DNA of 64,000 nt from Leptospira licerasiae serovar Varillal str. VAR 010 (GTDB lineage: Bacteria > Spirochaetota > Leptospiria > Leptospirales > Leptospiraceae). The position numbers and the translations under genes are program-made. Shown here piece after piece: positions 21,290 through 31,010 of this stretch (its first letter is position 1; every line of letters begins with the position of its first letter). The stretch lies in contig NZ_AHOO02000013.1 of assembly GCF_000244755.1 (NCBI RefSeq), positions 62,001 through 126,000 of the forward strand, read 5' to 3'. Below the pieces are notes generated by a model. That model was not told the DNA's origin. It made no database searches and saw nothing but the letters and a program-made list of their open reading frames with translations.

Positions 21290-23545
21290 TCAGCGGTTTT
21301 TGTACTGCCTTAAACTTTGATAATTATAATAGTTCGACGTTACGATCCTGCAATAATCACGGGGTTCTTTTAAAGGAAGTTCTTCCAAAAAGTGATTAAA
21401 ATCTCCGTGATAATGATTTCGTTTCCATTTTCTGAGATTTCCCGGTCCTCCGTTATAGGCGATTGAGGCCCATTTCAAATCGTTTTCATTAGAGGAGAGA
21501 AGGTATTTCAGGAATTTTGCACCCATTTGGATAGAAATTTCCGGATCAAAAAGAGAATAAGGACCAAGTCCTAAACCTTGGGCTAACCCTTTTCCGGTAG
21601 GTCCCATAATCTGCATGAGACCTCTCGCATTAGAAGAAGATACTGCATTCTCCTTAAAAAAAGACTCCTGCCTCATGACCGCATAGACAATATCTTCTTC
21701 GATCCCGAAAGATTGGGAATAATGGGAAACTATATCCCTATGCGGTCTGGGGTAGATCCGAGAAGCGAGTTTGGAGGGAAGAAGTATCACATCATCAGGG
21801 ATCCTTCTTCTTTTCATTAGATTTCTTGTATGAAAGACGGTTAGGTATTGGTTGCCGGTAACTTCTCCCAATGCGGCTAAAATTTCGTCTTTTTCCTCTT
21901 CGGAAGTTCCTGTCTGTAAAACGAATTTGTCTACCAGAGAACCGGCGTGTGCCATCTCTCCGATCTCCAAATATTCTTTAGCATTTTGTAATAGAGTATT
22001 CCCTCTTACCTTACTATGGGCGGAGTCTATCCGAATGTCTAACGAGAATGAATCCGGGAAGTAAGCGAATTCCAGATCTCTTCCAATGATCTTATCCGAA
22101 TATTTTGGATCACCCGAAGTCAAAGAAAGATATTCGAATAATGTATCCTTATTTCTTAAAGGGGAATCCGGCTTTTGTATGGAGGAGATCTCGGTAGCGA
22201 ATTCTTCTCGGATCACTCTTGTATAATAAGAACCGGGAATGAATTTATAATATGATCTTAACCAAGAGAGAAGTTCATCCTGTTTTCCTTTGGATTTTAA
22301 ACTTCTCAAATACCAATACACCAATCTACCTTTAACGGGAAGATTCGGTATCCGTTTTAAAGCATCTTTCCAATAGGATTCGTCCAGGAAGTGAGAATGG
22401 TCACCGATCAAAAGATCTATCAGCTCGTCTTGTCTGATCAGATTATAAGGATTTTTTTCGAGAGAAGAAAGAAGACCGTTGAAATATTTATCTCTTTCTC
22501 CCAAACGTTTATACGCCCGTGCATAGGCATACTCTACGGATTCGGAAGAAGATAAATTCGATTTTTCTAATAGATCTAATCCGGATTTTGCAAGGTTCTG
22601 GTTGGAAAGTTCCACGGACATTGCAGCAGTAAATTCCGGAAAATATTCTGCAAAACTTTTATGTCTGGAGAACAGCGAAGAAAGCCTTTCCGGATAATAT
22701 TGGACTAAACCTCTTGCAGCCGACTTCCAACTTTCCGGTCTTTCGAAAGTTATCGAGCCGAAATATTGTTGGGAAGAAATAAAAGATTTCTTATCGCTCG
22801 CATCCAAGAAAGGAAGGAAGAGCACTCCTTTTTCCAAAGGGATCTGCTTATAAAAGGATTCCCCTTTCCAGGTTTTTAGATCCGTATAAATATCTTTTTT
22901 AACGTAAGAAGGAACGTTCGCATCTTCTGCGAGAGCATATAAAAGATTTTCTCCCTTCTGGACCTCTCCGAATTTGTACAATGCCTTGGCGTATCTATAA
23001 TAAGCCATAGCGCCAAAGTATTCTTTTTTATCTTTTTCGGAAAAACTTTCGGCGTATTCTTTCGCCTCTTTGAATTCTCCGTTTTCATAATGGATGCGGA
23101 GAATCTCCCCGATCACATTTTTATAAACTGGATCGTATTCCGGAGGGAGTTTTTTGAGATAGGAGATTAGTTCGGATGAAGATAAACTTTTCCTTTTTAC
23201 CATTTCCTCGTACAATTTCCAAAAACTCATTTTGGTAACTGCATTCATCGGCGGGAGAGGATTTTTGATCAGACCAAGAAGTTCATCTTTGGTTACTCCT
23301 ACCACAAGCCTTCCTTTTAGGAGGGACACCAGATATCTGAATTTATTTCCATGGTCTCCGTCCGGATGGTGTTCGTGAAAACGGACAAGTGCATATACTT
23401 CGGATTCTTTAGAAGGGGATCTTTCCCTAAAAATCCTGCGTATTTTTTCCAAACTATAGGATTTGACCAAGTATTTTAGGTCGTCGTCCGCAAAAAGACT
23501 GCCGACAACTAGAAACGGGAGTAACCCCAGAATCGTTTTTTTCAT
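21290..23545 (-). CDS. Soluble lytic murein transglycosylase (SLT domain)
   Basis: The frame opens at 23713, but the ATG at 23545 follows agtgagaag and begins a signal peptide (MKKTILGLLPFLVVGSLFAD), giving 751 residues. A long helical repeat region (about 25-570) resembles the superhelical U-domain of Slt70. The SLT catalytic domain follows, with AVMRQESFFKENA (catalytic Glu near residue 627), ARGLMQIMGPTG and WASIAYNGGPGNLRKWKR. It cleaves glycan strands of peptidoglycan in the periplasm. It diverges from the next gene across 58 bp. Confidence 0.92.
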   Translation of the reverse strand: MKKTILGLLPFLVVGSLFADDDLKYLVKSYSLEKIRRIFRERSPSKESEVYALVRFHEHHPDGDHGNKFRYLVSLLKGRLVVGVTKDELLGLIKNPLPPMNAVTKMSFWKLYEEMVKRKSLSSSELISYLKKLPPEYDPVYKNVIGEILRIHYENGEFKEAKEYAESFSEKDKKEYFGAMAYYRYAKALYKFGEVQKGENLLYALAEDANVPSYVKKDIYTDLKTWKGESFYKQIPLEKGVLFLPFLDASDKKSFISSQQYFGSITFERPESWKSAARGLVQYYPERLSSLFSRHKSFAEYFPEFTAAMSVELSNQNLAKSGLDLLEKSNLSSSESVEYAYARAYKRLGERDKYFNGLLSSLEKNPYNLIRQDELIDLLIGDHSHFLDESYWKDALKRIPNLPVKGRLVYWYLRSLKSKGKQDELLSWLRSYYKFIPGSYYTRVIREEFATEISSIQKPDSPLRNKDTLFEYLSLTSGDPKYSDKIIGRDLEFAYFPDSFSLDIRIDSAHSKVRGNTLLQNAKEYLEIGEMAHAGSLVDKFVLQTGTSEEEKDEILAALGEVTGNQYLTVFHTRNLMKRRRIPDDVILLPSKLASRIYPRPHRDIVSHYSQSFGIEEDIVYAVMRQESFFKENAVSSSNARGLMQIMGPTGKGLAQGLGLGPYSLFDPEISIQMGAKFLKYLLSSNENDLKWASIAYNGGPGNLRKWKRNHYHGDFNHFLEELPLKEPRDYCRIVTSNYYNYQSLRQYKNR

Positions 23546-23603
23546 GCGATTCTTCTCACTTAATCTGCCTTTAAAAGGGTTCAACTCCAAAAAAGGAGTC
23601 TTT

Positions 23604-24884
23604 ATGCATATATCGGTATCAAATACAGAATGGCCTGAAATAACTTTAAGGCATCCGGACTTCGAAAGTAAAAAACAGGACCGAAAACCGGATACAGAAG
23701 TTATTCGTCTCAAAACGAAAATTTTAGATCATTATAGCGGAAGTATTCTCACACATTTGAGACCTTCTCATTGTTTCAGAGCGGACTTATTCGGAAGATT
23801 CGTATTTCATTCTCCTCGCCTAGATTGGATTAGAGAAGATGGAATTACCGAAAGAGAAGAAAAACTTCTACGCTTATTCTTCCAAGAGTTGTTGGACGAG
23901 CTGAAAGGAAATCTAGTTTGGGATCCCGAATTATTCTTCTTATGTTCTGCGTTCTTGCTATGTGAGGATAGAATTCGGGATTATCAAGAATTGGTATATT
24001 CTTTCGGAGAAGATCTGAAAGAAGCGAAAGAGGGCAGAAGGCTATTATACTTTATAGACGCGATCTCCGGATCCGAAAGTTTTCTGGAAGAAGGTCTGGA
24101 AAGAAAGGAGAAGATCGCATATCGTCATAAACAGCAAGGACTGAACCAAGAAGAGCAAAACGAATTGTTCGATCTGGTGATTTCTTCCCAAGAGCCTGAC
24201 CTTGTGGGACTTGCATATTTCTATTTTAAGGATAAGAAAGAAGGGATTCGAAATATAAAAGTTTTGGACGCCAACATCTCTAGAAGGATCGAAGAATTTT
24301 CCAGAACGGAGGCAGACTTCTTCTTGGATCAATATTCGCTAAGACATCCGATCCTGGATAGATTCTTCTTAGTCAAAAAATGCAAACCTAGGGATTTCGT
24401 ATTCGAATGGATATCCGAAGAGAAAAAGAAAAACGGAAGAGAAGAACTGAAAGAAACTCTTAGAGATTCTATCCAAGAAGGAAGCGACGATTCTTTATTC
24501 GAACGTTATAAGATCTTAAAAGAACAAGGGATGTCCTACACTCTAAGACCGTTCGAACTATTGGTTCTCTGGAATTCTACCTTAGCAGGCGAATTGGATT
24601 CGGAAATGATCTCGGTTCGATCTCAAACTCCGGGGTCCTACTTAACTCAAAGAGCGATCGCTGTCCAAGAATTTAAAGACAAAAAGTTCGAAGCTTTCAG
24701 AGAAAGGTTATTGTTTACGGGAAGATTTCAATATTCTCCTGAAATGGTTTATCTAAAAGCGATCTCATTGTTAGAGACCGGACCTGCGGAAGAAGGAGTC
24801 CAACTTATGGAATCCCTGGTCCATAAGTTTCCACAGTCGGACTTTTTAAGATTGGTTCTGGAGCGATATAAGAGTAAGAGTTAA
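23604..24884 (+). CDS. Hypothetical protein, 426 aa
   Basis: The frame opens at 23463 inside the transglycosylase gene, but ATG 23604 follows a perfect aaaaggag site, so 426 residues are preferred. The protein is soluble, helical and rich in Glu, Lys, Arg, Phe and Leu. It lacks a signal peptide. The C-terminal part (FEAFRERLLFTGRFQYSPEM then EEGVQLMESLVHKFPQSDFL) looks like one or two TPR-like helix pairs. No family is recognised. Confidence 0.8.
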   Translation: MHISVSNTEWPEITLRHPDFESKKQDRKPDTEVIRLKTKILDHYSGSILTHLRPSHCFRADLFGRFVFHSPRLDWIREDGITEREEKLLRLFFQELLDELKGNLVWDPELFFLCSAFLLCEDRIRDYQELVYSFGEDLKEAKEGRRLLYFIDAISGSESFLEEGLERKEKIAYRHKQQGLNQEEQNELFDLVISSQEPDLVGLAYFYFKDKKEGIRNIKVLDANISRRIEEFSRTEADFFLDQYSLRHPILDRFFLVKKCKPRDFVFEWISEEKKKNGREELKETLRDSIQEGSDDSLFERYKILKEQGMSYTLRPFELLVLWNSTLAGELDSEMISVRSQTPGSYLTQRAIAVQEFKDKKFEAFRERLLFTGRFQYSPEMVYLKAISLLETGPAEEGVQLMESLVHKFPQSDFLRLVLERYKSKS

Positions 24885-24947
24885 GGGTTGTAGAATTTCC
24901 TTGCCTTAGAACCGTATTACTACTAAAATCTGACTTAAAAGACTCCT

Positions 24948-25718
<771 letters not shown>

Positions 25719-25772
25719 GGTTGGGATCAGTTTCGTGTCACAAGCCTGGAGCTAAATCCAATATCGCTAAAA

Positions 25773-26237
25773 ATGAACTTTAAGATCAGAAAACTTTCTC
25801 CCAATGAAACTCCGCCTATGCATCTGTTACTTCTTGCAGATCCGGATGAGAAGGTTATTCTTTCCTATTTAGATCGGTCTTCCGTGTATTTGATGGAATC
25901 GGAGGAAGGAGAATGGATCGGAGTTTATCTACTTCTTCCCACCAGACCTCATACTATAGAGATCGTGAATATTGCAATTTCCGAGAAATACCAGGGCCGA
26001 GGATTCGGAAAAAAAATGTTGGCTCACGCTACGGAAACCGCTCAGTCGGAAGGATTTCATACTTTAGAAATCGGAACGGGAAATTCGAGTTTAGCGCAAC
26101 TCGGCCTGTATCAAAAATGTGGTTTCTCTATTTCCGGGATTGATTTCGGTTTTTTTCTTAGGAATTATTCGGAGCCTATTTGGGAAAACGGGATCCAGTG
26201 CAAGGATATGGTCCGACTGAGTAAGCATTTTTCTTAG
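25773..26237 (+). CDS. GNAT-family N-acetyltransferase
   Basis: 154 residues with the GNAT core. Strand 4 reads IEIVNIAISEKYQ, the pyrophosphate-binding loop is QGRGFGKKML, and the last strands are TLEIGTGNSSLAQLGLYQKCGF. It transfers an acetyl group from acetyl-CoA to an amine; the substrate is unknown. ATG start without a marked ribosome binding site. A GC-rich hairpin with a T-run follows. Confidence 0.88.
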   Translation: MNFKIRKLSPNETPPMHLLLLADPDEKVILSYLDRSSVYLMESEEGEWIGVYLLLPTRPHTIEIVNIAISEKYQGRGFGKKMLAHATETAQSEGFHTLEIGTGNSSLAQLGLYQKCGFSISGIDFGFFLRNYSEPIWENGIQCKDMVRLSKHFS

Positions 26238-26241
26238 GATT

Positions 26242-26268
26242 TTGCCCGGAAAGTCCCGGTTTTTTTGA
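26242..26268 (+). terminator. Weak terminator-like element
   Basis: A short ccgg/ccgg stem (gcccggaaagtcccgg) is followed by seven T, 5 bp after the GNAT stop. The stem is only about 4-5 bp. A separate perfect 6-bp stem cggatc-tattt-gatccg lies at 26376-26392 just before the bactofilin gene. Confidence 0.35.
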
Positions 26269-26413
26269 TTGGAGTTCCTACAAACTGCTACAATCCGGCA
26301 CCTGAGTAAAAACCGCATCGAAACTAAAAAATTCCTTTTCCTATGCCTAGGGGGCCGTTTAGCTTGTGTTTACACCGGATCTATTTGATCCGAGTCTATA
26401 GGATTCAGAATTC

Positions 26414-26857
26414 ATGGCACTTGTTAAGAACTCCTCCGAAGTTACAAACTCCACAATCGGCGAAAATTCCTACTTTAACGGAAAATTCTTCATCAATGGA
26501 TCCTTAAAGATTGATGGAAAGTTCGAAGGAAAATCTCTCCAAGCAGAACAATTGTATATCGGGGCTTCCGGAAAAGTTCGTACAAATATCACTGCAGCTA
26601 GCGTCATTATAGAAGGTATCGTAATCGGAAATATCACAGCTCGTAACAGAGTAATGCTCCTTCCTACCTCAAGAATTTTGGGAGATATCCGCACTCCGGA
26701 ATTGATCATCCAAAACGGAGTGGTTCTCGAAGGACGTTGTATCATTTCCAGTGATCTAAAACATTCCAACAAAGATCATATCGAATTGGAATACGCTAAG
26801 GATTCCTTAACCTTAGAAAGACTTTTCGGTAAACAAACAGCAGCTAAGGAAGCTTAA
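26414..26857 (+). CDS. Bactofilin
   Basis: 147 residues of the bactofilin (DUF583/CcmA) family: a short N-terminal tail, then a right-handed beta-helix with repeats such as FINGSLKIDGKFEGK, VRTNITAASVIIEGIVIGNITARNRVMLLP and ILGDIRTPELIIQNGVVLEGRC. Members form non-nucleotide cytoskeletal filaments that position cell-wall enzymes. It is followed after 17 bp by pdxA. A second bactofilin gene lies at 53868. Confidence 0.92.
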   Translation: MALVKNSSEVTNSTIGENSYFNGKFFINGSLKIDGKFEGKSLQAEQLYIGASGKVRTNITAASVIIEGIVIGNITARNRVMLLPTSRILGDIRTPELIIQNGVVLEGRCIISSDLKHSNKDHIELEYAKDSLTLERLFGKQTAAKEA

Positions 26858-26874
26858 ATCTCCGGTAATAGGTC

Positions 26875-27849
26875 TTGATTCCCATCCTTATCACAGAGGG
26901 AGACCCTTGTGGGATCGGGCCGGAAATTCTCCAAATGTCTTGGGAGAAGCTAAATACTTTCTCCCAGCAAAGTCAGATCCTACTCATTAGTTCATCTTCT
27001 TCTCTTTCGTATCCTGGATGGCAGGAAATCAAAGATCCGTTTTCACTCGGTTCTCCTGGACTTTATCTTTGGAGAACTTCTGCACTTTCCACTTCCGAAC
27101 AAAAATTTTTGGCGCCTGGCAAACCAAGTGCCGCGTCAGGCAAAGCTGCGTTTGCAAGCCTAGAAGAAGCTGTCCGCATCCAAAAAAAAATCGGCGGCAA
27201 CTTGATTACACTTCCATTAAGTAAAGAATGGGTGATCAAAGCCGGAATGAAAAAGTTCACAGGCCATACTGAGTATCTCGCAGAAGTATATAAGAAAAAA
27301 ACGTATATGCTGATGGCCGGAAAAGAACTGAATGTTCTTCCTTTAACCACTCATGTCCCTCTAAAGAAGGTCCCGTCTTATTTAAAAAAAATCCATCTAT
27401 CCAGTTTCATTTCTGCCATTCGCTCGGCTCCTATTTCTAAGGGAAAGATCGCATTCTTAGGTCTGAATCCTCACGCAGGAGAAGGTGGGAAGGTCGGGGA
27501 CGAAGAAAAGAAGATCCTGATGCCGATCATCTCTAAGATGAGAAAGGCTGGTCTAGATGTTACGGATCCGATTTCAGCAGACGGTGCGTTTAGCGAAACA
27601 TCCAGGTCTAAGTACTCTTTATTTTTAGCCTGTTATCATGACCAAGGGCTCATCCCTTTCAAGATGTGGGAGGGAAAATTCGGAGTGAATGTAACTTTGG
27701 GGCTGGATTTTATCCGGGTTTCTCCGGATCATGGGACTGCTTTTGATATCGCAGGCCTCGGAAAAGCGGATCCGGAGAGTTTTCTGCAATGTTTAGAGTG
27801 GGTGTCTGGCCAAGTTTCTGCCGAAAATGATCTTAGGAGATCTAATTGA
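26875..27849 (+). CDS. pdxA: 4-hydroxythreonine-4-phosphate dehydrogenase
   Basis: 324 residues, TTG start. It oxidises and decarboxylates 4-phosphohydroxy-L-threonine in pyridoxal phosphate synthesis. Family motifs are ITEGDPCGIGPEI at the N terminus, TGHTEYLAE, GLNPHAGEGGKVGDEE and CYHDQGLIPFKM, with the metal-binding His residues in place. C-terminal SPDHGTAFDIAG completes the active site. Its stop overlaps the next start (TGATG). Confidence 0.95.
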   Translation: MIPILITEGDPCGIGPEILQMSWEKLNTFSQQSQILLISSSSSLSYPGWQEIKDPFSLGSPGLYLWRTSALSTSEQKFLAPGKPSAASGKAAFASLEEAVRIQKKIGGNLITLPLSKEWVIKAGMKKFTGHTEYLAEVYKKKTYMLMAGKELNVLPLTTHVPLKKVPSYLKKIHLSSFISAIRSAPISKGKIAFLGLNPHAGEGGKVGDEEKKILMPIISKMRKAGLDVTDPISADGAFSETSRSKYSLFLACYHDQGLIPFKMWEGKFGVNVTLGLDFIRVSPDHGTAFDIAGLGKADPESFLQCLEWVSGQVSAENDLRRSN

Positions 27850-28313
27850 TGTTTCTCGCCCAGTCAGGTTCCTTATTACAGCAGATCGTATTTCCCATCT
27901 TTTTGATTTGGTTCGTGGGTTTGACTTTGGTGCTGATCCGAAACGATATCGAGATCATCTGGAAGATCGCTACATTTTTCGTTTTTGTATTCTACTTCTT
28001 TCAATTTTTTCCCGAACTGAAAGAAGCTTACGAAAGATTGTCCAAATCTTATCCTTCCGAGATCTTAAGCTGGCTTTACGGGATACCAAGAGCGATTTAC
28101 TTTTTTCTGTTATTCCTTTGGCCGATCGCAGTGGTTCGTATGTATTACACAGCCTCTCCACTTTTGGCGAATATGACCGCAAGAACTTTGGTGGCAGCTA
28201 CCTTGGCTTACTGGATCTTCTTTTTTGTGTATCACCAGTTTACAGGGCAGATCGATACTTTTCTCCAAAGTAAGTTTATTGAATGGATTACGATCGTTCC
28301 GACAGGGAAATGA
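27849..28313 (+). CDS. Integral membrane protein, unknown function
   Basis: 154 residues with four or five hydrophobic helices (IVFPIFLIWFVGLTLVLI, IATFFVFVFYFFQFF, AIYFFLLFLWPIAVV, TLVAATLAYWIFFFVYH). The start is the ATG of a TGATG overlap with pdxA, so translation is coupled. A competing frame at 27827-28273 lacks coherent composition. No family is recognised. Confidence 0.75.
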   Translation: MFLAQSGSLLQQIVFPIFLIWFVGLTLVLIRNDIEIIWKIATFFVFVFYFFQFFPELKEAYERLSKSYPSEILSWLYGIPRAIYFFLLFLWPIAVVRMYYTASPLLANMTARTLVAATLAYWIFFFVYHQFTGQIDTFLQSKFIEWITIVPTGK

Positions 28314-28349
28314 GTAATTCGGATTGACCCTGGGCAATTTTCCGAGGTC

Positions 28350-29600
28350 TCATCTTTTCCCCATTCCTTCTTTCGGGGACCCCACCAAGATGGACATATT
28401 TCCTGCGGGATGTTTATTCTCTTTCATCAATTGGTGGGAATAACCTGTTTGGTCGAATCGGAAGGTCTTAGACAGACAAGGATCGATTTTTTTTTGTATT
28501 ACAAGTTCATTTACCGATCTGCAATCTTCGTCGTTTGCAAAGTGGGATCCTTGTAGTCTTTTTTGTCGCATCCAATGGTAACGTAGATCCAAGGTCGCAT
28601 TGTACCCGGTAGTTCCCGCGCAAATTACAACCATTCCTCCCGTATCACAAACAAACATCGACGTGGGAAGAGTTGCTTCCCCAGGATGTTCAAATACGAT
28701 TTTAGGATTATTGCCATGACCTGAGATTTTCCATATTGCTTTTCCAAAGGCTTTCGCTCGGTTGCTCCATTCCAGGAATTTATTTTGATCATTTATTTCC
28801 GAAGTGATAGGTCCCCAATGGTCGAAATCATTTCTATTGATGACTCCTGCCGCTCCTAATTTTCTGCAAAACTCGATCTTATCTTCGGAGCTTACGACTG
28901 CAATCGGAACACCTTCTGCTGCATTCACAATTTGGATTGCCATAGCACCTAGTCCTCCGGCTCCTCCCCATATTAGAACTACGTCATCCTTTTGAACGTT
29001 ATTCGGTTTCCAATTATGGAGCATTCGGAATGCTGTTCCTGCTACTAACATATAAGCGGCAGATTCTTCCCAACTAAGATGTTGTGGACGGGGGAGACAT
29101 TGGTGTTCTTGTACTTTACAAAATTGTGCGAATGAGCCCCAATTCGTTTCGTAACCCCAGATGATTTGGGAGGGAGCAAACATAGGATCCTTTCCTGACA
29201 GGACCCATGGGTCATCCTTTTTCCATTGACCGCAGTGAACTACCACTTCGTCGCCGATTTTTACGTTCTTCACTTCCGAACCGATTTTATACACAATACC
29301 AGAAGCATCTGAACCGCCTATTCCGAACTTTTCCGGTTCCCCTTTCCTGTTTCTGGCAGAAATGACGTCTACAGGATTTCCGAGTGCGGCCCAAACGTTG
29401 TTGTAATTTACACCTGCCGCCATCACTGCAATTAAAACTTCATCCGGTTTAATTTCAGGCACCGGTATTTCTTCTAGCTGGAAAGCCCGGATCGGATCCC
29501 CGTATCTTTCCGGACGAATCACTTGGGCATACATTTTTTTCGGGACAATACCTAGCGGAGGTAAGGTTCCTATCGGAACGATTTCTATCTGCTTCATCAT
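28350..29600 (-). CDS. ccr: Crotonyl-CoA carboxylase/reductase
   Basis: Medium-chain dehydrogenase/reductase fold. The frame opens at 29654, but tandem ATGs at 29600/29597 follow gggatcgagaga, giving about 416 residues. Family blocks are [33 protein letters not shown], the NADPH loop [18 protein letters not shown] and [12 protein letters not shown], which hold the Asn, Glu and His residues known to bind CO2 in carboxylating reductases. It converts crotonyl-CoA, CO2 and NADPH to ethylmalonyl-CoA, the key step of the ethylmalonyl-CoA route for acetyl-CoA assimilation. Paired GTA-N6-TAC sites overlap its promoter. The convergent neighbour ends 36 bp away. Confidence 0.92.
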   Translation of the reverse strand: MMKQIEIVPIGTLPPLGIVPKKMYAQVIRPERYGDPIRAFQLEEIPVPEIKPDEVLIAVMAAGVNYNNVWAALGNPVDVISARNRKGEPEKFGIGGSDASGIVYKIGSEVKNVKIGDEVVVHCGQWKKDDPWVLSGKDPMFAPSQIIWGYETNWGSFAQFCKVQEHQCLPRPQHLSWEESAAYMLVAGTAFRMLHNWKPNNVQKDDVVLIWGGAGGLGAMAIQIVNAAEGVPIAVVSSEDKIEFCRKLGAAGVINRNDFDHWGPITSEINDQNKFLEWSNRAKAFGKAIWKISGHGNNPKIVFEHPGEATLPTSMFVCDTGGMVVICAGTTGYNATLDLRYHWMRQKRLQGSHFANDEDCRSVNELVIQKKIDPCLSKTFRFDQTGYSHQLMKENKHPAGNMSILVGSPKEGMGKR

Positions 29601-29640
29601 TCTCTCGATCCCTAGATTTCCGGGCAAAGCTTTTTTATGT

Positions 29641-29680
29641 GCAAATATATACAAGAAAAAAAATTCATGTAAATATATAC
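29641..29680. promoter_or_regulatory. Paired operator sites between ccr and its divergent regulator
   Basis: Two near-palindromic sites, gcaaatatatac (29641-29652) and gtaaatatatac (29669-29680), lie 28 bp apart start to start. They match the pair upstream of the carbonic anhydrase gene in motif (GTA-N6-TAC) and spacing. On the minus strand, TTTACA in the upstream site and TATATA/TATATT in the other are 16-18 bp apart and could be the -35 and -10 of ccr. Binding at these sites would then block transcription. Confidence 0.65.
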
Positions 29681-29806
29681 TCTTAAATAGAAAAAGTAAA
29701 AAAATCGTTCTAAACGTTGATCTTTTCGTTGAAATGGATCCTTTGTGGATCTAAACTGGGCCTGTTTACGAGGCAGATTTCTCGATTTTTAGAATTAAAG
29801 AGCAGA

Positions 29807-30121
29807 ATGGTGAAAAAGATTATAGAAAAAAAAGATCCTTCCGAACCGGCAAAACACCAATGGACTTTTTTAAGCCACCATGCTCACGTACTTTTGTGTA
29901 TCAATGCGGATCCAACAGTTCGGATCCGAGATTTGGCGACAAAAGTCGGGATCACCGAGAGAGCCGTTGTAGGTATAATCGAAGATTTGGAAGAAGCGGA
30001 CATTATAGTTCGCAATAAAGAGGGCAGGAGGAATCATTATAAAATTAATAAAAAAGCTTCTTTAAGGCACAAGTTAAAGTCCCATAAAACCGTCAGCGAT
30101 TTGCTCAGAATTTTGACGTAA
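29807..30121 (+). CDS. Winged helix-turn-helix transcriptional regulator
   Basis: The frame opens at TTG 29717, but the ATG at 29807 begins the conserved part (MVKKIIEKKDPSEPAKHQW), giving 104 residues. The DNA-binding core is FLSHHAHVLLCINADPTVRI, RDLATKVGITERAVVGIIEDLEEADIIV and the wing KEGRRNHYKI, as in MarR-like one-domain regulators. It diverges from ccr with the paired sites between them and precedes carbonic anhydrase, so I infer it controls both. No ligand domain is visible. Confidence 0.85.
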   Translation: MVKKIIEKKDPSEPAKHQWTFLSHHAHVLLCINADPTVRIRDLATKVGITERAVVGIIEDLEEADIIVRNKEGRRNHYKINKKASLRHKLKSHKTVSDLLRILT

Positions 30122-30243
30122 ATTCCAGAACGATTTACTAAAGATATTGTTCACTCTTTCTGATTTAGACCCAATTATTCCTCATTTCATCAGTTCCTAA
30201 TGCTTAGACTTTCGATTAGTAAGTTTATAAGCATAAAATTCAT

Positions 30244-30283
30244 GTATAATAATACATGAAAAAAATTGCTTGTAAATAAATAC
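30244..30283. promoter_or_regulatory. Paired operator sites upstream of the carbonic anhydrase gene
   Basis: gtataataatac (30244-30255), inside the 7-bp-arm palindrome catgtat-aata-atacatg (30241-30258), and gtaaataaatac (30272-30283) are spaced 28 bp start to start. By my count 30 of 40 positions equal the pair at 29641-29680, including the A-rich 16-bp spacer. They lie 38 bp before the carbonic anhydrase start and probably overlap its promoter. Confidence 0.65.
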
Positions 30284-30320
30284 CTGAAATATTTTTAAGA
30301 GCTGTATTGGGAGGATTTTT

Positions 30321-31010
30321 ATGCCTTTGTCAAATTTTACCAAATTTATGATCGTGACGGCATTTGTTAATTTTAGCATAAGCGCCGAGGTTGATCCGCA
30401 AGAATCACTGAAGAAATTAATGGAGGGAAATTATCGCTTCATAACCGGTAAGTCAATACGACCGAATCAAAGCAAGGATAGAGTTAAAGAACTTACCAAG
30501 GGTCAAAAACCGTTCGCTGTGATTGTAGGCTGTTCTGATTCTCGAGTTCCGCACGAAATAATATTCGATCAAGGTATCGGAGATCTGTTTATCGTTCGAA
30601 CAGCCGGACAAGTTTCTACATACGCTTCTTGGGGAAGTATTGAATTCGCTGTAGAGGTGTTAGGTAGTCGGCTGATATTAATCTTAGGCCACACTAAATG
30701 TGGTGCTGTAGCGGCAGCCTGTAATTTACCGGAAGTTCCAGGCCATATAGTTACGTTGATTAACGCGATTAAGCCTGCGGCGGATGTTGCAAAAAGTTTG
30801 CCGGGAGATTTGGTAGATAATGCCGTTAAGGTAAATGTTGCAAAACAAGTAAAACAGTTAAAAGAACTCGAACCAGTTATGACTAGGAAACTCAGAAAGA
30901 AGGAAATCGACATCGTGGGAGCCGTTTACGATATCGAAACGGGTAAGGTAGAGATTTTACCGGATAATTTTCTAGATACTATAAACGTTACGGATAAGGT
31001 ATGGAAATGA
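30321..31010 (+). CDS. Beta-class carbonic anhydrase with signal peptide
   Basis: 229 residues, ATG with a strong gggagga site. Zinc ligands are Cys71 (VGCSDSRVPHE), His124 and Cys127 (LGHTKCGAV), with the Asp73-Arg75 dyad, so it should interconvert CO2 and bicarbonate. Residues 1-22 (MPLSNFTKFMIVTAFVNFSIS, then AEVD) look like a cleavable signal peptide, which would place it in the periplasm. It overlaps the bicarbonate transporter gene by an ATGA junction. Paired operator-like sites lie upstream. Confidence 0.92.
   Translation: MPLSNFTKFMIVTAFVNFSISAEVDPQESLKKLMEGNYRFITGKSIRPNQSKDRVKELTKGQKPFAVIVGCSDSRVPHEIIFDQGIGDLFIVRTAGQVSTYASWGSIEFAVEVLGSRLILILGHTKCGAVAAACNLPEVPGHIVTLINAIKPAADVAKSLPGDLVDNAVKVNVAKQVKQLKELEPVMTRKLRKKEIDIVGAVYDIETGKVEILPDNFLDTINVTDKVWK

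Noticed and set aside
27827..28273. A plus-strand frame overlapping pdxA and the small membrane protein
   Set aside because: The alternative frame at 27849-28313 gives clean membrane helices and a TGATG coupling with pdxA.
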